Of a stretch of 60,000 nt of DNA, positions 1 to 10,233 are shown in pieces. Under the pieces are notes generated by a model. It was not told where the DNA came from. It did no database searches and was given only the letters and a program-made list of their open reading frames with translations. Source of the stretch: Diphasiastrum complanatum. Its lineage: Eukaryota; Streptophyta; Lycopodiopsida; Lycopodiales; Lycopodiaceae. The stretch lies in the NCBI GenBank assembly GCA_029204225.1, contig CM055096.1, positions 66,006,370-66,066,369 of the forward strand, written 5' to 3'. Position 1 is the stretch's first letter; each line of letters begins with the position of its first letter. The position numbers and the translations under genes are program-made.

Positions 1-1469
1 ACAGAGCCCATCAGCGCTAGATTCATCTCTAATCTTGCAGGAGGTTTTCGATTTCTACTTGATCTTCTAAGCTCTCTCTGCTCACTTGATTTAGGAGCAT
101 CTCCCTTATTAGCATCACTTGTTACTAACAAGTACCACTTAGGCACTCTCCTAGGAGTTTCATTATTAACCCCATCTTTTTTCAATGGCTCTTTCATATC
201 AACACCAACTTCTTCCTTCACTTGCACTTTAGCTTTATCATCAAAGAGATCAATTGTCAATTTTATCTGGTCATTTTGACCCATCTCATCAAAAGTAGCA
301 TCTCTGGAAATCATGATCTTTTGTGCATCTGTGTCACCATCCTGTATGCCTTGGCTCTTTCATCATATCCAAGGAAAATACACTTAACATCTTTTGCATC
401 CAGCTTCTTTTGTTTTTCATCAGGCACATGAGCGTAAGCATCACAACCAAATACTTGTAAATGAGAAACATTAGATTTCTTTCTAGTAAAAGCTTCGTAA
501 GGTGCTTACCCTCCACAGACTTAGTAGGACACCGATTCAAGATATGAGTAGCTGTGTTGCATGCTTCTACCCAAAAAGTATTTGGCAAACCCTTGCTCTT
601 AAGTATTGCCCTAGCCGTCTCCACAATGGATCTGTTTTTCCGTTCTGCAACTCCATTCTGTTGTGGTGAATAGGGTGTAGTAGTTTGTCTCTTGATCCCC
701 TGATCCTTGCAAAAATTTATAAACTCTGTTGAAAAATACTCACCGCCACCGTCTAATCTGAGGGTCTTAATATAACAACCTGTTTGTTTTTCAACTAGAG
801 CCTTGAACTCTCTAAACTTGGCAAAAGCATTAGATTTTTTGCTTATGAAATAAATCCAGATATGTCTACTATAGTCATCAATAAATGTGATGGAATAACC
901 ACTAATGGACCTAGTTTGTATTGGTCCACACAGATCACTATGAACAAGATCAAGAATGTCATTGGCTCTTCTTGCTCCATCTTTGGGAAATCTCTCTCTA
1001 TGCTATTTTCCCAAAATGCAACCTTCACAATTTTTTCGTTCAAAAGAAATATTAGGCAATGCAACAACTAGATTACCTCTTTTAAGGATTTGCAAGCTTT
1101 GAGCACTAATATGACCAAACCTTTGATGCCAAAGGTCACTTCGACTATCAACATTGCTTACCATAGCTTGAGTAAAAGATCTCGCATTCAATTTGTAGAG
1201 TCGATTCTCGTTGACTCTAGCTCCTATAGCAATCACTTTGTAGTGATTCTTAATGTCCTTGACGAGACATTTGTCGCTGTCAAACTCAACCTTGAGTTGT
1301 TGATCAGCCATTGTCCCAACATATAGTAGATTGTTAGCTAAGCCAGGTACATATTGCTCTTTGCTTATCTGCTTTCTTTTCCCGCTGGCTAACTTCACTG
1401 GTACCACTCCAACTCCTTTAACAAATAGCAATTTGCCATTAGCTTGTCCAACTTCATCACCATTGTCAG
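1..1469 (-). mobile_element. Ty1/copia family B, copy 1, truncated pol fragment
   Basis: Read on the minus strand from high to low coordinates, this begins just after the protease, passes through a GAG-pre-integrase segment (LWHQRFGHISAQSL near position 1130, then GCILGK), the integrase core, and the linker that precedes reverse transcriptase. The window edge cuts it there. The reading is split over several frames by small indels and stops, so it is not functional. It is nearly identical to the plus-strand block at 36.15-37.2 kb and more distant from the copy at 49-52 kb. Its right edge at 1469 is an exact junction with a family A LTR, and the last five bases (GTCAG) are the target duplication of that insertion. 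Confidence 0.85.
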
Positions 1470-1798
1470 TGTTAGAATAAGTAAGCCCGAGTTTCTCTCA
1501 CAGTTCATGACTTTCCATGTTTAGCAGTGATTTCAAATTTTTTATTGTCTTTGTGATAGTATGCATGTGTCCCAGTTTGACGGTACACGTAGTGTAAGTT
1601 GGGACACGTAACGGGGACCGAACTGTCATGCAACGGTACCCCACAAAAATTAGACTATGTAAATCTTTCAGTCCCTTTTGTAAATACAGTTCAAAAGTGT
1701 TCGCTTGATTTTGTGTGTGATCTCTCTTTACTGTTTATCTGATTGATGTTAGATTGCTTGCAAATTAGCTAACTATACTGCCAGTAAGATCCTTGACA
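1470..1798 (+). mobile_element. Family A copia LTR (5' LTR of an inserted element)
   Basis: This 329-bp LTR begins TGTTAGAATAAG and ends CCTTGACA, and is followed directly by a primer-binding site (TGGTATCAGAG, position 1799) of the initiator-Met tRNA type usual in copia. It matches, in reverse complement, the LTR at 26072-26411, with roughly nine in ten positions identical by eye. It interrupts the family B pol reading frame at 1469. Confidence 0.85.
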
Positions 1799-2940
1799 TG
1801 GTATCAGAGTCTGGGAGTGGCGCAATTCGGTGTTAGTTGGAAGCCGAATTCTGGGAAAATTCGAAGAACCGTTTGCGGTTAGTCAAGCAAGCAATCGTTT
1901 GAAGGTGCAGTTGAATTCAAGGCTTCAGAATAAGCTATTGGCTTGATCCAGGAGCAAAACTGAAAATTGCTAAATTTTCAAGTTGATTGGAGCAAACAGA
2001 GGGTTTTTGAGAAGAACAGCTTGTTTGCATTCAACTGTGCATCAATTGTGAAGCCGAAAATCTCAAGAGAGTTCTTGCAGTAGGGCGATCTTAGTGGTGT
2101 AGGAGACTGCCAGAAAAATCTCAAAAAAGGGTTGAGTAAATCTCAAGAAAGCTCCATCCTTTCTACAACTAGGGTTTTCATGTACAAAACCGTGGATCTT
2201 TCTCCACATAGACTATGGTTCAATGCTGTGAATGGATGGAGAGGGGCGCCCTAGCAGGTAGAATGTGCGCACAAATGGCCGTGAGTAGTCGTAGAGTGTT
2301 CTGAGCGCTGAATCAGCCGGAAGGAAGGCGTGGAGGAAATCATGGAGGCAGCCGTAGCCAGGTTAACAAAGTCACAGGATGCGGATCATCCGCGTGGCCA
2401 GCGTGAGGCAGACCTGAGTGTCTGAAAGTGTTCAGTGCACGGAGGAGGAAGGGTTATTGCCCAAGTTTGCTGAGAATCGTCGGATAGAGAATCCAATTAA
2501 CATGTGATGGAGATCGAGTCTCCATGATAAGATGTGGACCGTGGATTGGAGATCAACTGTTGGATGAACTTGATGTGGACTCGAAGGGCACTGAAGGGCC
2601 ATGCACACCTTCAATTTCATTGAAAAATTTCAAGTTGAAAGGGATCCTGAAGTTCAAATTCGTTTGAAAAAAGAGTTTTACTTCAAAGTGAAAAAACAAT
2701 GTGTTATCTTCAAGAGCCTTTAACTTTTGGTCTAAAGCTCCGTTTAAGGCCGTCCAAAAGCCAAAATCCTCCAAATTAAGGGTAGAAAAGGATTGTACCT
2801 TACAAGTACGATACCTAAAAATAGAGGGATTGTAGCAAAGAAAGTGTTCAGAGTGTGCCAAAAGTCTTTTCACCATTCTAGTGAGCAAGTAGTTGGGAGT
2901 TGGTGACGAAGGGCATTTCGGAGGATGACACCGATTTGGC
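1799..2940 (+). mobile_element. Family A copia untranslated leader
   Basis: This is the stretch after the primer-binding site. The part from about 2130 to 2935 recurs on the opposite strand at 31.64-32.52 kb (in the nested family A element, just upstream of its gag) and at 35.64-36.15 kb. That position identifies it as the 5' leader of family A rather than a gene. A 111-residue open frame on the minus strand (2553-2888) is conserved among the copies, but it lies in the leader, antisense to the element, and I assign it no function. Past about 2936 the sequence departs from the family A gag order, so the rest of this copy is missing. Confidence 0.7.
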
Positions 2941-3828
2941 TTATTTTGGAAGTCAATTTACTTCACAAATCCAACTGAGTGTTCCCACATCCACGATATT
3001 TGCTATGTTGGATGAAGATCGAGAGGATGTGGCCAAGTTCACATGTGACATAGTACAATCCTTCTACATGAGATAAGAAAAAGCTGTGCAACGTTTACTT
3101 GTGAACAAGGTTTCACTAAATCGAGATTCTTTCCTAAAAGTATAGCAATTCCCTTTTGAAAAGTATTGATCTATCTCAAACATGAAAGAATCATAACGCT
3201 TTGCTTATGGACCTCGTTAGTCACAAGTGGGGTATTTCCACCCTAATGCATTGTTGTGCTACCCTATTTAACTCTAGGTGGGATCAAGGTCATATTTAAG
3301 TTTGAATCTCGATTATAATGTTGAAGGGGCAATAATTATATGGAGTTCAAAATCATGTTTTTATTGATTTTGGATTATGGTTATATTTGAGTTCAAATTT
3401 GTCAAATGTAGTCAATCATTGTGTGCACTTGGAAGTCATCACTTGCAAGTGAACATTCTATATTATCTAAGTATAATGAATACTAAGAAGTAAATCATGT
3501 TAATTACAAGATAAATCACTATTTTCTAGGTATATATATTTTTGTGAAACAATTGGCATGTGAAAATTAGGCTTGTTCTTCCTGCGGACCCAATTCTGAA
3601 CTGCCTGAACCACTGATTCTCAAGCTACAGTTGGATCTTATGCCTTAATAATACAAATTCCAAATCCATATAACACCATATAGACTGAATTGCATACCAA
3701 TACATTACTATAAGACAATATTTGGAAACTAGTATTCAATAGAGTAGCCACCCTTGAAATCTTCAAGATGATAAGTCTATTGAATATCCATTTGCAGGTC
3801 TGCAGCTGTGTTCAATGACAGGTGTTCT
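2941..3828. repeat. Inverted duplicate of 34742-35640
   Basis: This block is present in reverse complement at 34742-35640, directly continuing the leader repeat in both places. It holds no protein domain I recognise and is AT-rich. Similarity stops sharply at 3828 (partner base about 34742), inside an exon-like tandem repeat. It is absent at the third leader copy (31.6 kb), so the two loci that have it share a more recent ancestor. Confidence 0.7.
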
Positions 3829-3996
3829 ACAATCAATCCTCTTGAAACCAGACAGGGACATCAGCCAACAAACAAAAAAATACTTTGTGAAGCTTCTGCC
3901 CACCCTTGAGATCTTAACAAGGTAAAGTCTATTGAGTTTTCAATTGCAGGTCAACAGCTGTGGTCCACAGGTGTCCTAAGATCAATCCCCCCAAAG
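3750..3996. repeat. Diverged tandem repeat, about 150-bp period
   Basis: Two related units occur at about 3750-3845 and 3901-3996. Each runs from a CACCCTTGAAATCTT-like start through a TTGCAG splice-acceptor-like hexamer to AGATCAATCC. In one frame they encode similar peptides (SAAVFNDRCSTINPLE versus STAVVHRCPKINPPK), as a duplicated exon would. The first unit is also the edge of the inverted duplication with 34.7 kb. Confidence 0.5.
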
Positions 3997-4352
3997 TCAT
4001 TTTGAAACAGGATAGAGATATAGCCAAACAAAGAAACTCGAATTCTTCTGGACATCATGGTTTGCCTGCTTTTAATGCTACATCTCAAACATATCAGCTG
4101 TCAGATATTCATCTGTGGCTAACTTCTCAACCTGCTCATGGTGCGGCCTCCCCTCCCCAAATGTCTTCTAAGAAGGTGAGAAAGGATCCCTTTACAGTTG
4201 ATCTCACAAAAATGCTTGTGATCATTACAGAGAGAACAAACTCTGCATTTGCAGAGCCTGGACAAAATACTCTTTTATTGCAACTCTGTAGGGAAAGCTG
4301 CCTCGGAAGCTTACAAGATGGGAAGGCACTCAATATTAGCCACTGGATATAG
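3947..4352 (+). other. Unrecognised exon-like reading frame
   Basis: An open frame of about 130 residues follows an acceptor-like CAATTGCAG and stops at 4352. I see no known domain. It ends about 0.8 kb from the URT1 stop codon and lies on the opposite strand. It could be a captured or orphan exon of a host gene, or a chance frame. The only support is coding-like composition and its link to the tandem repeat before it. Confidence 0.2.
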
Positions 4353-4443
4353 AATGTTATGTCACCTTAAGAAGATATTTTGAAGCCTATTTCCCCAGGA
4401 GGGCCCTCCATTTGCAGGAAATAGAACTGATCAGCAGAAACAT

Positions 4444-5037
4444 CTAAAACCTTTTCAAATCGAGCTTTTCACAAGGAAAATCAGGGCAATTCACTGCAAA
4501 CAAATTAATACAATATCCACATTTCCTTCTAAAAAGATCAGATAATGATGTGATGAAGTCCAAGTAAGCTGTACACAGTAGTGCCTTTTCACAAACTAGT
4601 TGATTCTTAGTTTGAACAAAAAAGCCACAGACTTCATCATGACTAATAGCTCCAGTATCCTTATGCCAGCTTTGTGTCAAGCTTCCTACAAACAGCAAAT
4701 ATACTGTACATTCGGGTAGGTCTATTCGTCTTCTTAAAATGGGACATGACAAAAAACACCAATCAGCTTCAACAGCAACTATCACGTTGCAAAATACTTC
4801 AAAGTTTGAGAACTGGATCACCATGGGAAAATCCTTATTCCCACCAAACTCCAATGTAAAACGTGATAAATCCCACATGATGCTTATTATAGAAGGCTCA
4901 CATACTGGTTGAAGCATCTCAGTTCTGCATACGCTGATATGATTTCCAAAGGAGCAGCATCCAAAATTTACTTCCGTGAAATCAGATACTTGTAGAAAAT
5001 GGTGCCTTCCCACCAAAATATATCCATTGATAACCAA
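4444..5037 (-). other. Unrecognised 197-residue reading frame downstream of URT1
   Basis: This is a continuous frame on the same strand as URT1, ending 0.7 kb past its stop. It is cysteine- and phenylalanine-rich, with no signal peptide, membrane segment or motif that I can name. It may be the remnant of a neighbouring gene, or a chance frame in the URT1 3' flank. I would not call it a gene without transcript evidence. Confidence 0.2.
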
Positions 5038-5184
5038 AACACCCTTACTGTATAAGCGTCTAATCAGTGAGCCACTTTATACGCTTCTAATCAGTGAGCC
5101 ACCGTAGCTTTATTGCAGCCAGTAAGATAGTTTCATCCTTTCAAGAAGAAGAAGCAGTCTAGCAACCAGTAATTTAGTTGGCTG

Positions 5185-5401
5185 TTAGAATTGGTCACGT
5201 ATATAAGGTTCAAATAAAGTGACAGATGGATTGCAGTCATGTCGCATAATATTTGCAGCACGATAGAACTCATCCCTTAACACCCGAATGCTACGCTTAT
5301 CCACCACCCTCCCTAGATCATGTGATACTTCAAAAGGGTCTTCAATGCATATAAGATGCCGATCATTACCGATTCTTCTCGTCCAATCCTTCTCATCTTT
5401 G
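5185..5401 (-). CDS. URT1: URT1 coding exon 6 (C terminus)
   Basis: 217 bp including the TAA at 5187-5185. It begins after ATGTCAG, completing a Ser codon, and reads [20 protein letters not shown], then [16 protein letters not shown] and a final [11 protein letters not shown]. This is the conserved C terminus of plant URT1. Confidence 0.95.
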
Positions 5402-8400
5402 CTGACATCCCAAATTTTCAGACAAGCACAGAATCAACAGTGTTAATGAGAACTGAAGATAGAGGAGCATGTATGTTATACATGTAAGTTTTTTTTACAT
5501 CATTTGAACTTTTGCTTAGAGAGAGAGAGAGAGATAGAGAGACCTCAAAAATCCTCCAGTTCGAACGGATATAACCAAGTGATTGTAGTCATGGTGGAAT
5601 GCCCAGTACTCAAAAAAAGATGCCACCAATTCCCCAAGAGTCTCCTTGTTTTGAAATCCAAAATGACGTAATGTATCTACTTGATCATAGTACGCACATT
5701 CGATCTTGCCAACTTTAACACGATAGGTAGGCTGCATTTCCTGCACATTTGAAATCACAGATTTGCAAAGTTCAGTTCTTATTGATTATGTCATAAGCTT
5801 ATATGTGAATCAACATCAAGAGAACTCAACTTTTGTCAAAAAAATGTTTCTTGACCACCGTTCGCTTCTAGAATGAAGTATAATCCATTGGTATTAGATG
5901 TGAATATTATGTTGCCCAAGACAAAATATAGAAGTACTTTGACCAAGGTTGCAGTCCGCGTTCCGGAACGCGATCCGGGATTTCCCATTAGGGTTTCCCG
6001 GAACGCAAATTTTTTTTTTTTTTTGTATAGTTGCCAATATGGGTATCATGTGAAAGGATATCAAAAAAGCAATTGTTATGCAGATCTGTTGCTTGGTTTC
6101 AGATGGCTGCGGGCTACATTGATTAGAAATCTGGACATCAGTAGATAGTTTAAGAAAACTGGCTGCATTTTCATATGGTTTCAGAAATTTCGACTGTGTA
6201 GTTTGCCGACTGTTTCGGGTGCGAAACACCAAAAAGTGTGTTTTCACTCGGGGAGTTGGAAGGCCAAATCATGAAGTGGCCTTACCGTCGGGGCCGGGGT
6301 CTACCGGCAGCCCCCGGACCCCGCCGTTGGGGGGGCGTTGCCCCCCAAACCCCCCACCGGGGGGCTACCGCCCACCGGACCCCCTGTTTCTCGGGGGACT
6401 ACCGCCCCCCAAACCCCCTATTCCAGCTATTCCAATCTAAGGAAGGCTCCTTCTAACTCTTTCTATCATTTTCTAACAGAAAACCGAATCAGTAGATCTG
6501 CAAACCATTGGCATCAGAACACCATTCAAAACTGATTTAGTTAGTATTAAACTCAAAAAAAAAAAAAAAAATTGGCCATTACTCCTTTTTCCACAAAAAA
6601 AAAAAAAAAAAATCCGATCCGGGTCGTGGATTGCTGACGTTCCGGATCGCACAACAACGTTTTTGCAGCGGATCGCGATCCGCTGCAACACAGACTTTGA
6701 CTAGCAAGATAACCTTTCCTAAATCTTGCAACCAAAGGCAAGCCTGCTGGATCCTACCTTTTTCAGCCTGTCTTTATGAAACATGGGAGGCCAGAGTATG
6801 GCAAATACTTGCAAGGCATAGTTGCTGAGAAATCTATTTGAGAAAAAGAAAATTTAAGATTTTAGCATTAAGATCCGAATCGGCATCCTTACTGAAACTC
6901 CCATGAGTTAAATTTTATTCTGCAGAAACTTCATAATGAGTAGGCAAATCGTTCTTCAATACTCTTTTAACAATTAGAAATGTCAGTGGATGTTCTAATT
7001 TGATTCTATTAGATTCATTTTGATTTGGAGCTCTGTTGCATAGTCAGAATCATTCAAAATTAGATCATCATTGGAGTTATGGTATGTTGTTTCTCAAAAT
7101 AAATCAAACTCATCCATCATCACAATTCTTTCTTATGTTTTTTGATATGCCCAATTTTGAAGAACTATTACTTTATTAGTTTCTAGAAATTTCAAAGGAA
7201 AAGCCCATAGAGGTTTTTGTGAAGAGAAGTGCATTAATTTCACAAATATGACTCAAAGCATCTGCAACTTGATTCTTAGCTCCTTTGATATAACGAATTT
7301 GAGCCTTCCTCCCCCTCATATCGCTTTAATTACCATCAGTATTCACGTTGAACTTGTTACCATATAAATATTAAATGCCTCCAAATTTTCAACGAATGAA
7401 TTATAATGAAAAGCTACTTTTCATTAGTAGAATATTTTGTTTGCGCGCTGTTCAATTTCTTACTATTTCAATTTGCAACAAAATCACGCCTATTGCCAAA
7501 TCACTAGCATCAATTTTCACTTCATGAGGATCGAGATTAGCAATTTGCAAAACTGGAGCTGAAACCTCGAAATCCCTCATCCAATGATTCACTCCATTCA
7601 ATTAGAGGGCTAAGCCTTCCTTTCTTGCTTATCTTTCCTCTTAACAAATTATTGAGAAAACCTGCATTTGTCGCGTAGTCCCTATTTAACTTTTGGATAA
7701 GCACTGTAAAACTCAATAATGACTTTAATTGATGGACTGTTTTGGGAACTGGCCATTCCACAACTAAAACTTTTTTTTCGTAGTCAATTTTCATCCCCTC
7801 AAGGTAATCCAATGACTGAAATAAAGGAGTTCGTGTTTCATTGAATCACATTTGGACTCTTCACCCAACGGGGGTGGCTGAGTTGGTTAGCTTGGCATCC
7901 AAAGTTTCTCTGGTCCCAAGTTCAAGCCTCCCCTTGGTAACCAAGAAGCACATTTGGACTCTTCCGCATAGAGCTTCTCTTGGCTCAAAATATTCAAGAC
8001 AATACGGAGATGCTCCAAATCTTCCTTCAATATCTTACTATAGATGAAAATATCATCTAGAAATACAACCACAAATTTTCCCAGACAGACAAAATAGATC
8101 ATTCATCATCTGTTGGAAAGTGGCAGGAGCATAAGTCAATCCAAACGAGAGTATTATAAATTCGTAATGACCGAATCAAGTTCAAAAACCCATCTTTTAA
8201 ATGTCATCAACATGGATAGGGATTCTGTGGTATCCCGTACGGAGATCCATCTTGGTGAAGTATTCAGCTCCACAAAATCTGTCCACCAAATCATACATTC
8301 TGGGTAATAGATAATTTTTTGTAATGGTAAATTTATTTAGGCCCTTATAATTCACGCACATCCGAAACTATCATTCTTCTTATCCTTAGGAAGAACTGGA

Positions 8401-10181
8401 GCCCCATGGTGATCTACTAGGTCTTATTTGTCCCACTTTCAAATAGTTCTCGATTTGTCTCATTATGTCATCTTCCTCTTTCGAATGAGGTTCCAGCATC
8501 AGATCTACCTTATGGTTTACCGTCCGAACAGCAGGTAATCCATAGTTCCCTAGAAAACACATCTCTGAAATCTTGTTTCACCTTATCTAGAATCTACTTT
8601 TCATCACATAATAATTCAAATGGAATTACATTCATGCTATCACAGATTACATTCACATTGCAACTTAAAAGAGATTTTATAAGTACATGAAACAATTCAA
8701 AATCAGCACTCAAAAGAATTTTGTATTGAATCAGCCACCAAAATGGTTGGCTTAGTACATGAACTATTCACTTCAAAAATGAAAACTACTTTACCTTTAA
8801 CTAAGAAACTCATCTAATGGTTTTTATAATCTATTTTTATTGCATTAGATCTTTTAAAGAGCCATTCACATCCTAAACGCACGCACAGATGATAGCAATG
8901 TGTTTTCTTCATATTAAAAAGTAGATGCAGAAAGTCTACAATGATTATGAGACGAAACCATATATGTATGTACACATGGCATAAGGTGGCAGGTACCGTC
9001 CAGTTGGGCAGGTGGCAGGACAGGCAACAGAAATGCCCTGAAAAAACGTGGCACCAAGGCAACTCCATTGCTGGTTATCGGTAACAGGCCAGTAAGAGAC
9101 GAGGCTCAGCCCACAAGTTCCAATGGGAAACCCCTCTTTTAGGTGCTCACAAGAACTTACAACTGGAAATCAGCATTGAAGGCCAAATTCCACAGTTATC
9201 TAGTGTAGGAACCAGCCTCCATCACAACTGTTTTGACAGATTATAGAATCTCTTTTCTGGGAATCATCCTAGCCCTAACAGATTTGGGTTGGATCAATAC
9301 AATGATTCATCGAAACGTGTTCTGAACAAAGAAACATGTTGAAACACCCCGTTCAAAACGGGTCCATTTCAAAACGTGTTTCTTACGATCAAAATGACTC
9401 TTTAAAAATTGTACTTCCTGATATTTGAGTGCACTTGAGCATGATTTCTCAAGGGCCATAAGCTTTGTGCTGGCATGAACAGATTCTCACAACCTAATAA
9501 CCTATCCATGACAATATATCAAGGAAGCGCTTGGCTTTAGCCATGGCATCCTGTGTATCCGGGATCCCTCTGACCCTAATATTGTGAGCCTTTGTTTCTT
9601 GGATTTCTCTTCCTGAATGGTGGCTGAAATGACTGAGGATATGGGAGCGCTTGGCTTGGTACCTTTCTTCAATACAAATGCCCAGGAGAGGGCCTCTTCT
9701 TTCTGCTTCTCGATCTTTTGTTCCAATTCTTTTATCATCGTGGTAGTGGATTCAGCAGCAACCTGCTTGTTTCTGATTGTTTGTTCTAGAGATACAATCT
9801 TAAATTGCAACGCATTCTTTTCCTTGATCAAAGTTGATACCATTGCTTTCATGATCTGGAATTTCACTTCGAACTGATCATCCTACCAAGAGGAAGTTCT
9901 GTGGATGTAGAAGATGTGTAAGGGATAGGTGCAGATGATAATGGTTCTTGAAGGGAAGAGGAACTTGCAAACAGAGGTGGAGGATTTGGGAATACAAAGA
10001 AGTCCATTAGATGGGAGAGGAGCAGTGGAATTGACAGGTGCAGTGACGGGCAGAAGAATTGGGGAGGGGGGGGGGCGGGGGCAGCGAAGCTGCCTGCTTG
10101 GCAGGCAGTGCTGCCACAATAGGCAACGTTGCTGCCAGGACAACAGTAGGGCGCAAGGTGGGGGGGGGAATTGTTTTTTGG

Positions 10182-10233
<52 letters not shown>

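Noticed and set aside
2553-2888. 111-residue frame conserved in three repeat copies (also 31768-32103 and 35734-36018)
   Set aside because: It lies in the family A leader and is antisense to the element. Conservation follows from the copies being young, and no domain or coding constraint is visible.
7870-7935. A functional tRNA gene
   Set aside because: The acceptor stem does not pair properly and the anticodon arm is poor. The 16-bp flanking duplication shows it is a retroposed copy.
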